A DNA stretch of 64,000 bases from Nocardia veterana NBRC 100344 (GCF_000308855.1 NZ_BAGM01000083.1:1-64000); one strand, 5' to 3'. Shown: positions 11,116 through 19,283, counted from the stretch's first letter. Numbers and translations: made by a program. Notes: generated from the sequence alone by a model not told the origin.

Positions 11116-11121
11116 ATTCTA
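11116..11121 (-). promoter_or_regulatory. -10 element of the suf operon
   Basis: TAGAAT on the minus strand fits TANNNT and lies about 60 bases before the preferred sufR start, just upstream of the SufR-type operator. A repressor bound there would cover the early transcribed region. No good -35 hexamer is visible. Confidence 0.45.
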
Positions 11122-11249
11122 GTAAGGGTCCCCTGATTAGCGGCTCGGCGCGGCTCCCACCTGGGCCTGCGCGGCCCGTGCGATGCACCACAGTCCGCTC
11201 CCCGACGGCGCGCCCGCCCCGGCACGCACCCCGGCTACGCTTGGCATCC

Positions 11250-12947
11250 GTGGCGGTTGTGGAAGGCGCATGGCGTAGGAGCATCGAGATCGGACGCCGG
11301 GCACTCGGCCTGGACGTCCCGCCCGCCGATCACACCATCGCGGTCCTACACACCGTCGAGCCCGACGCGCCGGGCCTGGATGCGCGCGAGACCGCGCAGT
11401 TCGCCCGCATCCGGCTGCTCGGGGCGACCGGATCGGTGCTGATGGCGATCAGCGCTCTCGGGGTCGCCGCCCAGCCGGTGCTGCAGAATCCGGTCTCAGG
11501 GGTCCGGGTGATCGGCGTGTTCGCACGCTGGCAGACCTCCTCGCTCGCGCTCTGCATGATCGGCACGGTCTTCGTCGTGATGGCCTGGCTGCTGCTCGGC
11601 CGGTTCGCGGTCGGCGGATTCGGCGGCTCCCCGGTCCACCGGCTCAGTCGCTCCCAGCTCGACCGCACGCTCCTGCTGTGGATCATCCCGCTCTCGGTGG
11701 CGCCGCCGCTGTTCTCCAACGACGTCTATTCGTATCTGGCTCAGAGCGAGATCGCCGCCCGCGGCCTGGATCCGTACGAGGTCGGTCCCGCCACCGGCCT
11801 GGGCCTGCACAACGTGCTCACCTACAACGTGCCCAACATCTGGCGCGACACCCCCGCCCCCTACGGGCCGCTGTTTCTGTGGATGGGCCGCGGAATCGCG
11901 CACCTGACCGGCGACAACATCATTCTCGGGGTATGGGCGCACCGGTTGCTGGCACTGGCCGGCGTGGCCTTGATCGTCTGGGCCCTGCCGCGGCTGTCGC
12001 GGCGTTGCGGGGTCGCGCCGGTCAGTGCGCTGTGGCTCGGCGCGGCCAATCCCCTCGTGCTGTTCCACCTGGTCGGTGGCGTGCACAACGACGCGCTGAT
12101 GCTGGGCCTGATGCTCGCCGGCACGGAGTTCTGCCTGCGCGCGCTGGCCACCGAGCACGCTCCCGGTCTGGGCGGTTTCGATCAGCGCGGCTGGATGCTG
12201 CTGATCTTCGGAACCGTGGTGATCACCCTGTCGTCGTCGGTGAAGTTCACCTCGATCATCGCGCTCGGATTCGTGGGCATGGCGCTGGCCCGGCGCTGGG
12301 GGCGGGGGTGGAAGCCACTGCTGACCTCGGCCGCGGTCCTCGGCGCCATCACGATCGTCACCACCCTGTTCGTCAGCTACGCCTCCGGACTCGGGTTCGG
12401 CTGGACGCATACGCTCAATACCGCCAGCGCCGTGCGCAGTTGGATGTCGCTGCCGACCGCGATCGGCATCATCACCGGATTCGGCGGCGTGCTCCTGGGT
12501 CTGGGCGATCACACCACCGCGCTGCTGAGCATCACCCGCCCGATCGCGGGCGCGGTGGCCGCGATGATCACGCTGCGGATGCTCATCGCCACCTGGACCG
12601 GCCGGCTGCAGCCGGTGGGTGCCATGGGCGTATCACTGGCCGCGATCGTCCTGCTCTTCCCGGTGGTGCAGCCGTGGTATCTGCTGTGGGCGATCGTGCC
12701 GCTCGCGGCCTGGGCGACGACGGCCGCCTTCCGGGTGCCGGCGGTGATCTTCTCCGCGGTGGTGAGCGTGATGCTGATGCCTCGCGGCGCCGACTTCGGC
12801 GTTTTCCAGATCATCGAGGCGGCCGTCGCGGTCGTCGTCGTCGCGCTCGGTTTCATCGCCGTGACCCGGAATATGCTGCCGTGGCGCAACCGGACAGGGG
12901 TGTCTGCTCCGTCACAGCCGGGCCCGGCATACGGTGTCTCCTCGTGA
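11250..12947 (+). CDS. mptB: Polyprenol-phosphomannose-dependent alpha-1,6-mannosyltransferase MptB-like
   Basis: GT-C glycosyltransferase with a dozen or so membrane segments. In mycobacteria and corynebacteria MptB extends the alpha-1,6-mannan core of lipomannan at the outer face of the membrane. The product (about 565 residues from GTG 11250) has a short cytoplasmic N-terminus, then repeated hydrophobic segments, and the extracellular loop FSNDVYSYLAQ with the acidic residue expected of GT-C enzymes. The conserved DPYEVGP and WRDTPAPYGPLFLW motifs are present. Its position divergent from sufR is that of M. tuberculosis Rv1459c. GTG 11250 lies eight bases after a TACGCT -10 (possible leaderless start); an ATG at 11178 is an alternative. 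Confidence 0.85.
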   Translation: MAVVEGAWRRSIEIGRRALGLDVPPADHTIAVLHTVEPDAPGLDARETAQFARIRLLGATGSVLMAISALGVAAQPVLQNPVSGVRVIGVFARWQTSSLALCMIGTVFVVMAWLLLGRFAVGGFGGSPVHRLSRSQLDRTLLLWIIPLSVAPPLFSNDVYSYLAQSEIAARGLDPYEVGPATGLGLHNVLTYNVPNIWRDTPAPYGPLFLWMGRGIAHLTGDNIILGVWAHRLLALAGVALIVWALPRLSRRCGVAPVSALWLGAANPLVLFHLVGGVHNDALMLGLMLAGTEFCLRALATEHAPGLGGFDQRGWMLLIFGTVVITLSSSVKFTSIIALGFVGMALARRWGRGWKPLLTSAAVLGAITIVTTLFVSYASGLGFGWTHTLNTASAVRSWMSLPTAIGIITGFGGVLLGLGDHTTALLSITRPIAGAVAAMITLRMLIATWTGRLQPVGAMGVSLAAIVLLFPVVQPWYLLWAIVPLAAWATTAAFRVPAVIFSAVVSVMLMPRGADFGVFQIIEAAVAVVVVALGFIAVTRNMLPWRNRTGVSAPSQPGPAYGVSS

Positions 12948-12975
12948 GTGCGCCCTACGCCGGCGAGGCGACACC

Positions 12976-13908
12976 GTGACCACCGCAGCGCAGCCAGCCG
13001 TCCGCATCGACGGCGTCGTGAAACGCTACGGCGAGACCACCGCCGTCGACGGCATCGCGTTCGAGGTCGGCCGCGCGGAGGTGCTCGCGCTGCTCGGCCC
13101 GAACGGCGCCGGCAAGACCACCACCGTGGAGATGTGCGAGGGCTTCCTGTCGCCGGACGCGGGTTCGGTGCGGGTGCTGGGCCTGGACCCGGTCGCCGAT
13201 TCCGACCGGCTGCGCCCGCGCATCGGCGTGATGCTGCAGGGCGGCGGCGCGTATCCGGGGTCACGCGCCGGGGAGATGCTCGACCTGGTCGCCTCCTACG
13301 CGGCCGATCCGCTCGATCCGCAGTGGCTGCTCGACACCCTCGGCCTGCACGACGCCCGCCGCACCCCCTACCGGCGGCTCTCCGGCGGTCAGCAGCAGCG
13401 ACTGGCCCTGGCCTGCGCGCTGGTCGGGCGCCCGGAGCTGGTGTTTCTCGACGAGCCGACCGCCGGGATGGATGCCCAGGCCCGGCATCTGGTGTGGGAG
13501 CTGATCGATGCGCTGCGCCGCGACGGCGTCGGCGTCCTGCTCACCACGCACATGATGGACGAGGCCGAACAGCTGGCCGACCGGCTGGTCATCATCGATC
13601 ACGGCCGGATCGTCGCCGCCGGCACCCCGGCCGAGGTCACCTCCGCCGGCGCCGAGGGGCAGTTGCGTTTCAGCGCACCGCCGAAACTCGATCTGTCGCT
13701 GCTGGAAAGCGCACTGCCGGAAGGCTTCTCGCCCACCGAGACCGCGCCGGGTTCCTATCTGCTGCGCGGCGACATCACCCCGCAGGTGCTGGCCACCGTG
13801 ACCGCCTGGTGCGCACGAATCGACGTGCTGCCCACCGATATTCGCATCGACCAGCGCCGGCTGGAGGATGTATTCCTCGAACTGACCGGACGGGAGTTGC
13901 GCGGATGA
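12976..13908 (+). CDS. ABC transporter ATP-binding protein
   Basis: Cytoplasmic ATPase of a drug- or lipid-export-type ABC transporter (DRA/CcmA-like). The 310-residue product has Walker A GPNGAGKTTT (about 44), Q-loop MLQGGGAYPG, signature LSGGQQQRLALA (about 140) and Walker B LVFLDEPTAGMD, followed by a C-terminal accessory region of about 90 residues. GTG 12976 starts the family homology; the preceding mptB stop is 28 bases away. It pairs with the permease at 13982, and the pair occupies the place of M. tuberculosis Rv1458c-Rv1457c between mptB and ctaA. Substrate unknown. Confidence 0.92.
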   Translation: MTTAAQPAVRIDGVVKRYGETTAVDGIAFEVGRAEVLALLGPNGAGKTTTVEMCEGFLSPDAGSVRVLGLDPVADSDRLRPRIGVMLQGGGAYPGSRAGEMLDLVASYAADPLDPQWLLDTLGLHDARRTPYRRLSGGQQQRLALACALVGRPELVFLDEPTAGMDAQARHLVWELIDALRRDGVGVLLTTHMMDEAEQLADRLVIIDHGRIVAAGTPAEVTSAGAEGQLRFSAPPKLDLSLLESALPEGFSPTETAPGSYLLRGDITPQVLATVTAWCARIDVLPTDIRIDQRRLEDVFLELTGRELRG

Positions 13909-13985
13909 CCGAGTCACGGCCCGGAGGAGGCAGCGTGCGTAACCACGGAGGGCCCCTCGGGCATTCGCCGAAGGACGCAGCATGA
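13905..13985 (+). CDS. Possible 26-codon bridging small ORF
   Basis: ATG 13905 overlaps the ATPase stop in an ATGA junction, and the frame ends with TGA 13983-13985, which overlaps the permease ATG in a second ATGA. The peptide begins MTESRPGGGS and ends SPKDAA. An internal GTG at 13935 has the strong site GGAGGAGG four bases upstream. No homology is recognised and the peptide is polar, so it may act as a coupling leader rather than a functional protein. It could also be a chance frame in the 73-base gap. Confidence 0.35.
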   Translation: MTESRPGGGSVRNHGGPLGHSPKDAA

Positions 13986-14770
13986 CCCGGACCGCCGATC
14001 GTTTCGCCCCCGGCACCTTCACCCCCGCGCCGCGCCCCGCCCCGCGCGCGGCGATGCTGGCCGCCCAGACCCGCATGGAACTGATCCTGTTGCTGCGCAA
14101 CGGCGAACAGCTGCTGCTCACCATGTTCATCCCGATCACGCTGCTGATCGGACTGACCCTGCTGCCGTTGGGTTCCAGTCTCGGTGAACACCACAAGGTG
14201 GACCGCATCGTGCCCGCGGTGATGATGGTCGCGATCATGTCCACCGCCTTCACCGGCCAGGCCATCGCCGTCGGCTTCGACCGCCGCTACGGAGCGTTGA
14301 AACGCCTGGGCGCCACCGCGTTACCGCGCTGGGGCATCGTCGGCGGCAAATGCGCGGCCGTGCTGATCGTGGTCGTCCTCCAGTCGGTGCTGCTCGGGCT
14401 GATCGGCGTCGCGCTGGGCTGGCGGCCCGCGATCGGCGGGCTGCTGCTCGGCGCGCTGGTCATCGCCCTCGGCACCGCCTCCTTCGCGGCCATGGGGCTG
14501 CTGCTGGGCGGCACACTGAAGGCCGAGATCGTGCTCGCGCTCGCCAATATCCTCTGGTTCGTGATGCTCGGCGTCGCCAGCCTGGTCTTCGCCTCGGACA
14601 ATCTGCCGGAGGCGGTCACGGTGATCGCCCGCCTGATTCCGTCCGGTGCGCTGGCCGAGGCCCTCGATCGGGCCCTGCACACCGGCGTGGACTGGTACGG
14701 GATCGTCGTCCTCGTGGTCTGGGGTGTGGTGACCGGCTGGCTGGCCACCCGATTCTTCCGATTCGACTGA
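13982..14770 (+). CDS. ABC transporter permease
   Basis: Integral membrane partner of the ATPase just upstream, of the ABC-2 type. The 262-residue product has about six hydrophobic segments: LLLTMFIPITLLIGLTLLPL near residue 48, AVMMVAIMSTAFTGQAIAVG, VLIVVVLQSVLLGLIGVALG, LLGALVIALGTASFAAMGLL, the ALANILWFVMLGVASLVF segment and a last one before the C-terminal RFFRFD. The arrangement, with a GFDRRYGALKRLGATAL coupling loop, is typical of two-gene exporters. GAAGGA lies before ATG 13982. Counterpart by position of Rv1457c. Confidence 0.9.
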   Translation: MTRTADRFAPGTFTPAPRPAPRAAMLAAQTRMELILLLRNGEQLLLTMFIPITLLIGLTLLPLGSSLGEHHKVDRIVPAVMMVAIMSTAFTGQAIAVGFDRRYGALKRLGATALPRWGIVGGKCAAVLIVVVLQSVLLGLIGVALGWRPAIGGLLLGALVIALGTASFAAMGLLLGGTLKAEIVLALANILWFVMLGVASLVFASDNLPEAVTVIARLIPSGALAEALDRALHTGVDWYGIVVLVVWGVVTGWLATRFFRFD

Positions 14771-14814
14771 GACGCACCGAAGCCGGCAGGCGAGAGCAAC
14801 GACACAACGTAGTA

Positions 14815-14830
14815 GCCCCCGTGCGGGGGC
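14815..14830. terminator. GC hairpin between the ABC permease and ctaA
   Basis: GCCCCC (14815-14820) and GGGGGC (14825-14830) form a six-pair stem with a GTGC loop, with flanking bases offering little extension and no T-tract. It lies 45 bases after the permease stop and just upstream of the ctaA promoter motif, so it may end the exporter transcript or insulate ctaA. Confidence 0.45.
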
Positions 14831-14842
14831 AGATTCGGCTGC

Positions 14843-14854
14843 GTCTACCATCGT
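14843..14854 (+). promoter_or_regulatory. ctaA promoter with shared ctaA/ctaB motif
   Basis: GTCTACCATCGT contains a -10 hexamer TACCAT (14846-14851) six bases before the ctaA GTG, implying a leaderless mRNA. The same 12 bases occur upstream of ctaB on the minus strand (23302-23291). Confidence 0.6.
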
Positions 14855-14857
14855 TTC

Positions 14858-15829
14858 GTGCTGACACGCGCATTTGTGCGACTCGTCGATTTTCTTCCGC
14901 TGCCCTCGCTCCGGGTGCAGCGCATCATCGCGCTGGCGGTCATCCTGTCCCAGGCCGGGATCTCGGTGACCGGTTCGATCGTGCGCGTCACCTCCTCCGG
15001 ACTGGGCTGCCCGACCTGGCCGCAGTGCTTCCCGGGCAGCTTCACCCCCGTCGCGCACGCCGAGGTTCCGGCGCTGCATCAGGCGGTGGAGTTCTCCAAC
15101 CGGCTGCTCACCTTCGCCGTGACCCTGTGCGCCGCGCTGGTGGTGCTGGCGGTCGTCCGCGCGCGCCGGCGCCGTGAAGTGATCGGCTACGCGTGGCTGA
15201 TGCCCGGCGGCACGGTGCTGCAGGCCGTCATCGGTGGAATCACCGTCCGCAGCGGCCTGCTGTGGTGGACGGTGTCGGTGCATCTGCTGGCCTCGATGTT
15301 GATGGTGTGGCTGGCGACCCTGCTGTTCGCCAAGATCGGCGAGCCCGACGACGGTGTCGACGTGGTGCAGGTGCCGGCGCCGCTGCGCTGGCTCACCGCG
15401 CTCAGCGCCGTCGCGATGACCGGAACGCTGATCGCCGGAACACTCGTCACCGGCGCCGGACCGCACGCCGGGGACAAGAGCGTCGAACGGCCCGTCGCCC
15501 GCCTGCAGGTGGAGATCGTGACGCTGGTCCACGCCCACGCGGAGTTGCTGGTGGCCTATCTGGCGCTGCTGATCGGGCTCGGCTTCGGGCTGGCCGCGGT
15601 GGGCATGACGCGCGCGATCCGGATTCGGCTGATCGTGGTGATCGCGACCGTATGCGGGCAGGCGCTGGTCGGCATCGTGCAGTACTTCACCCATGTTCCG
15701 GCGGCCCTGGTGGTGGTCCACGTCGGCGGCGCGACCGCGTGCATCGCCGCAACCGCGGCACTGTGGGCGGCCATGCGGACCCGCGAACGCGTCAGCGCAC
15801 CCGCCCCGGAGACCGCCCGTACCTCCTGA
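14858..15829 (+). CDS. ctaA: Heme A synthase CtaA
   Basis: Membrane enzyme that oxidises the methyl group of heme O to the formyl group of heme A for aa3-type cytochrome oxidase. The 323-residue product has eight membrane segments in two four-helix halves. Heme-ligand His residues are seen in LHQAVEFSNRLL and in the second half (HAHAELLVAYL, VVHVGGA). The first extracellular loop has the Cys pair GCPTWPQC found in Gram-positive CtaA. The GTG start follows a -10 by six bases. Position matches Rv1456c, long mis-named an ABC transporter protein. ctaB, the previous pathway step, lies 7 kb away on the other strand. Confidence 0.95.
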   Translation: MLTRAFVRLVDFLPLPSLRVQRIIALAVILSQAGISVTGSIVRVTSSGLGCPTWPQCFPGSFTPVAHAEVPALHQAVEFSNRLLTFAVTLCAALVVLAVVRARRRREVIGYAWLMPGGTVLQAVIGGITVRSGLLWWTVSVHLLASMLMVWLATLLFAKIGEPDDGVDVVQVPAPLRWLTALSAVAMTGTLIAGTLVTGAGPHAGDKSVERPVARLQVEIVTLVHAHAELLVAYLALLIGLGFGLAAVGMTRAIRIRLIVVIATVCGQALVGIVQYFTHVPAALVVVHVGGATACIAATAALWAAMRTRERVSAPAPETARTS

Positions 15830-15887
15830 GCCAGGCTCGCTCGATCCGGGATTCCCGAGATCGCCCGTGCCGGGTCATAATTCACCC

Positions 15888-16106
15888 ATGCCGACCTATG
15901 CGTACCGCTGCCGGGAATGCACGGAATCGTTCGAGCTGACCCGGCCGATGAGCGAATCCGCCGCCCCGGCGATCTGCCCGGGCGGCCACTCCGACACCGT
16001 CAAACTCCTCACCACGGTCGCCCTGACCGGCAAGGCGGCCGGTTCGGCCGCACCGGCGCCGGCGGCTGCCGGGGGTGGCTGCTGCGGCGGCGGATGTTGC
16101 GGCTGA
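15888..16106 (+). CDS. FmdB-like zinc-ribbon protein
   Basis: A 72-residue protein starting MPTYAYRCRECTESFELTRPM, the N-terminus of FmdB-family zinc ribbons (CxxC at residues 8 and 11). The second half of the ribbon is atypical: ICPGGHSD supplies one Cys and one His instead of a CxxC pair. The tail is Ala/Gly-rich and ends in CCGGGCCG, a cysteine cluster common in actinobacterial members. ATG 15888 lies six bases after CATAAT, a leaderless arrangement. Function is unknown; family members are called regulators by annotation only. Confidence 0.8.
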   Translation: MPTYAYRCRECTESFELTRPMSESAAPAICPGGHSDTVKLLTTVALTGKAAGSAAPAPAAAGGGCCGGGCCG

Positions 16107-16436
16107 CGGTGTCCAAGCGGACAGGTGCGGGTCGTCGGCGAGCGGGTCCCGGGCGCCGGTGAGTCTGCTGGAGATCCTCATCCCTATCCGGCCGAGCCCG
16201 GCGAGCCGATTCGGCGTCGGGTAGGTGGCGATGAGCCGGCTGCCGCCGGCACTGCGCGCCGCGACCACCGCCGGCGGCGAATCGACCTGCGGCTGCGTCA
16301 GATACGGCAGCACGCCCTCCCGAAGTAGTTGTCCGGCAACGGGATCGGAGAAGAATCCGACTGCCGGCCGGTCGTCGGCCACCGCCCGGCCCTGACAGAC
16401 CAGGACCGCGGTCCGGCTCGCCGCTTTATCCGCTAC
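16107..16436 (-). pseudogene. Remnant of a SAM-dependent O-methyltransferase (LCM type)?
   Basis: Reading the minus strand from 16436, the translation ADKAASRTAVLVCQGRAVAD (16433 on) and the next FFSDPVAGQLL resemble the N-terminus of leucine-carboxyl-methyltransferase-like proteins, which open with SRTA...RA and a DP-x-A-x-x-LL segment. No proper start codon precedes it, the match fades after about 50 residues, and the frame then runs antisense through the zinc-ribbon gene. It is most simply a decayed fragment. A GTG at 16382 could start a short hypothetical protein instead. Confidence 0.3.
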
Positions 16437-16466
16437 CCCGCCGATTATGGCCCCTCGGCGGACCGG

Positions 16467-17252
16467 TCAGGCCGTGGCGCCGGGCCCGATCCACTCCGCG
16501 AAGCGGCGCTCGATTCCGCCGGTGGCCAGCTGACTCGCGAGCCAACCGTTCACCACGGCCGCGGTCACGGGCTCGTTCTTCGGCAGCAGGAATACCTTGC
16601 CGAACGAATCGAACGGTTTCTCGGGGTGCAGCACGCGCAGATCCGGATGTTGCCGGGCGCGATAGCGGCCCTCGACCGAGTCGGTGACGAACACATCGGC
16701 GCGACCGGCCGAGATCTGGTCGAAGATGGTCACGTTGTCCGGCCACACGGTCAGCTGGGCGTGCGGGAAATGGGTGCGCGCGAATTGTTCGTTGGTTCCG
16801 CCCCGATTGACTATCACCCGCACCTGCGGTTGATCGATCTGGGCGATCGTGGCGTAGGCGTCGGCGTCCGCGGCGCGCACGATCGGTGTCTTGCCGTCGG
16901 TACCGTAGCTCAGCGAGAAGTCCGCGTAGGCGCGCCGTGCGGCGGAATCGGAGATCCCGCCGACGGCGAGATCGCAGCTGCGCGCGGCGAAATCGGCGCT
17001 CATCGACGACCAGGTGGTGGGCACGAATCGAAGCGGCCGATGCAGCAGCTCGGCCATGTCTCGCACCAGGTCGATATCGATGCCCCGATAGCCGCCCCGA
17101 CCGTCCGCGACCGAATACGGCGGATAGTCGCCGGTGGTGCAGACGCGCATCGCCTCGGGCGCATCGGCACGCGCCGGGGCGGCAACAGCCAGGAGCGTGG
17201 CCGCAACAGCCGCCGCGACGGCCGGGATTCGGCGCGGAATCGCCTTCCCCAT
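16467..17252 (-). CDS. Secreted cyclohexadienyl dehydratase-like protein (PheC type)
   Basis: Periplasmic-binding-protein-fold protein of 261 residues with a signal peptide (about 1-29, ending APARA). It follows the PheC pattern closely: CTTGDYPPYS, YRGIDIDLVRDMAELL, DGKTPI, QIDQPQVRVIVNRGGTNEQF, PDNVTIFDQI and HPEKPFD with KVFLLPK. In PheC these residues form the prephenate/arogenate dehydratase site rather than an amino acid binding pocket. The product would convert arogenate or prephenate to phenylalanine or phenylpyruvate outside the membrane. A plain solute-binding role cannot be excluded, since no transporter genes are adjacent. It lies four bases downstream of the next gene (17257) and probably shares its transcript. 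Confidence 0.75.
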   Translation of the reverse strand: MGKAIPRRIPAVAAAVAATLLAVAAPARADAPEAMRVCTTGDYPPYSVADGRGGYRGIDIDLVRDMAELLHRPLRFVPTTWSSMSADFAARSCDLAVGGISDSAARRAYADFSLSYGTDGKTPIVRAADADAYATIAQIDQPQVRVIVNRGGTNEQFARTHFPHAQLTVWPDNVTIFDQISAGRADVFVTDSVEGRYRARQHPDLRVLHPEKPFDSFGKVFLLPKNEPVTAAVVNGWLASQLATGGIERRFAEWIGPGATA

Positions 17253-17256
17253 GCGG

Positions 17257-17607
17257 TCACCGCTCGTTGCGAGCCTTCGGGTACCTGCTCTGCCGGGCTA
17301 CCCAGCCGGCCATCTTGGCCCAATGCCCCTTGGCGGGGTTGGCCGCGGCGCTCAGATCGCGGTCCCAGTGCTCGGTCTCGGCCAGTCCGTCGACGGCCTC
17401 GACCACGGCCTTGGCGGTGGGCAGATCGTCGACGACCCGGTCGCCGAGAACGCCGTCGGCGCCGACCAGGGTGATCCGCACGCCGATGCGTCCGATCGGC
17501 TGCAGCACGGCCATGCCCGAACCGCCGTGTTCGGCGACGAACTTCTTGACCGAATCGATGACGGCGGCCGACGGCTTCGCCGGGGCCACGGTGGCGGTTT
17601 CGCTCAT
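17257..17607 (-). CDS. Conserved actinobacterial hypothetical protein
   Basis: A 116-residue soluble protein starting MSETATVAPAKPSAAVIDSV. It has a compact middle with GMAVLQPIGRIGVRITLVGADGVLGD and a basic tail with HWAKMAGWVARQSRYPKARN. No catalytic motif is visible. It is divergent from the quinone oxidoreductase, as is Rv1455 in M. tuberculosis, and is probably that protein's counterpart by position. Function unknown. Confidence 0.75.
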   Translation of the reverse strand: MSETATVAPAKPSAAVIDSVKKFVAEHGGSGMAVLQPIGRIGVRITLVGADGVLGDRVVDDLPTAKAVVEAVDGLAETEHWDRDLSAAANPAKGHWAKMAGWVARQSRYPKARNER

Positions 17608-17690
17608 GGCGGCGAGTTTACCGCCCGGTAGTGTGGCCGCGACCGCCCTGTCGGCGGGCCCGGGCGGCGCCGGGTGTAGAACTGGATTCC

Positions 17691-18656
17691 ATGCGCGCCA
17701 TTCAGGTCAGCGAACACGGTGGTCCCGAGGTGCTCGTCGCCACGGAGGTCGACGATCCCGTCATCGGTCCGAATCAGCTGCTCGTCGACACCGAGGCGGC
17801 GGGTGTCAATTTCATCGACACCTATATCCGCACCGGCACCTATCCGCAGCCGGTGCCCTACATTCCGGGGTCGGAAGGCACCGGCGTGGTGGCCGCGGTC
17901 GGCGCCGAGGTGACCGATTTCACCGTCGGCGACCGCGTGGCGTGGGCGGCCGCCCCCGGTAGTTACGCCGAGCGAGTCGCGGTGGATACGGCGGTGGCGG
18001 TCGCGGTTCCGGACAGGGTCCCGGCGGCGGTGGCGGCCTCGGCACTGCTGCAGGGAATGACCGCGCACTATCTGATCGAATCGGTCTACAAGCCGGCGCC
18101 GGGGGAAACGATTCTGGTGCATGCCGGCGCCGGCGGGGTGGGACTGTTGTTGACCCAGCTCGCGGCGGCCCGCGATATCCGCGTCATCACCACCGTATCC
18201 ACCGATGCCAAGGAGGAGTTGTCGCGCGAGGCCGGGGCTACACATGTGCTGCGCTACGGCGACGATCTGGCGCAGCGGGTGCGCGAGCTCACCGCCGGTG
18301 AAGGCGTGGCGGCGGTCTACGACGGTGTGGGCGCGGCGACCTTCGAGGCGAGCCTGGCGTCGTTGCGGATTCGCGGCATGCTGGCCCTGTTCGGCGCCGC
18401 CAGCGGTCAGGTTCCCCCGTTCGATCTGCAGCGGCTCAACCCGGCGGGGTCACTGTTCGTCACCCGCCCGACGCTCGCGCACTACACCCGCGACCGCGCC
18501 GAATTGACCTGGCGCGCAGGCGATGTCATGAACGCGATCGCGGACGGAACGCTGCGGGTGCGCATCGGTGCGGAATATCCACTGGCCGAGGCTGCGCAGG
18601 CGCATCGCGACCTGCAGGCCCGCAAGACCACCGGGTCGATCGTGCTGGTGCCCTGA
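17691..18656 (+). CDS. NADPH:quinone oxidoreductase (zeta-crystallin type)
   Basis: Medium-chain dehydrogenase/reductase without zinc that reduces quinones with NADPH. The 321-residue product has the N-terminal GroES-like fold (MRAIQVSEHGGPEVL, GVNFIDTYIRTGTYP, PGSEGTGVV) and the Rossmann part with HAGAGGVGLLLTQLA, DGVGAATFEASL and the C-terminal YPLAEAAQAHRDLQARKTTG. All are QOR signatures. ATG 17691 matches the family start. It corresponds to Rv1454c. It converges on the TetR gene six bases away. Confidence 0.92.
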   Translation: MRAIQVSEHGGPEVLVATEVDDPVIGPNQLLVDTEAAGVNFIDTYIRTGTYPQPVPYIPGSEGTGVVAAVGAEVTDFTVGDRVAWAAAPGSYAERVAVDTAVAVAVPDRVPAAVAASALLQGMTAHYLIESVYKPAPGETILVHAGAGGVGLLLTQLAAARDIRVITTVSTDAKEELSREAGATHVLRYGDDLAQRVRELTAGEGVAAVYDGVGAATFEASLASLRIRGMLALFGAASGQVPPFDLQRLNPAGSLFVTRPTLAHYTRDRAELTWRAGDVMNAIADGTLRVRIGAEYPLAEAAQAHRDLQARKTTGSIVLVP

Positions 18657-18662
18657 CCGGGA

Positions 18663-19283
18663 TCAGTAGTCGCGGCCGGTGAGCCCCCGGTAGACGAACC
18701 GGGTCAAGCCCGCCATCGCCTGCTCGTCGTCGATGTCGAGCACGCCCTCCTGGACCGCGTCGACGGCGGCTCGCACGAGCAGAAACATCAGTGCCACACT
18801 GAATCCCGGGGTCGCGGGCAGCCGTAGTCCGGCCGCGTCGAAGCCGTCGACATGGTCGACGATCTCGGCCAGTTGATCCGCCGAGAATCGACGGGCGATC
18901 CGGGCGAAGTCCTCGTCGACGAGCGCGGCCTGCGCGACCGCCCGCAGGACCGGCCAATGGTCGCGCGAGAACCTCCAGAACGCCTCGACGTGAAAGGCGA
19001 CCGCCTCGGGCCGGGTGAAGTCGGGATCGTGGGCTCCCGTCTCCGCGGAGGTGTCCCCCTCGGCGGCGAAATCTTCCAGCAGCGCCTGCAGCAACTGCTC
19101 CTTCCCGGCGAAGTGGTTGTAGAACGACCCCGCCGATCGGCCCGCCGCGGCGGTGATGTCGACGATCTTGGTGTTCAGGTACCCGCGTTCGGCGAACAGG
19201 CGCCGCGCCGCGTCCTTGAGCGCCTGCTCGGTCTCCGCGGACCGTTCCTTGCGACTGCCGCCCCGCTCGCGTCCGGTCGCCAT
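18663..19283 (-). CDS. TetR family regulator
   Basis: A 206-residue repressor with an N-terminal helix-turn-helix: ALKDAARRLFAERGYLNTKI, then DITAAAGRSAGSFYNHFAGK (about residues 20-62), the standard TetR pattern. The C-terminal ligand domain is helical and has no recognised specificity. GGAGGT lies before ATG 19283. It is divergent from a flavin monooxygenase and a 20-bp inverted repeat lies between them, so it most likely represses itself and that enzyme, with an aromatic or polyketide-like ligand. Confidence 0.88.
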   Translation of the reverse strand: MATGRERGGSRKERSAETEQALKDAARRLFAERGYLNTKIVDITAAAGRSAGSFYNHFAGKEQLLQALLEDFAAEGDTSAETGAHDPDFTRPEAVAFHVEAFWRFSRDHWPVLRAVAQAALVDEDFARIARRFSADQLAEIVDHVDGFDAAGLRLPATPGFSVALMFLLVRAAVDAVQEGVLDIDDEQAMAGLTRFVYRGLTGRDY

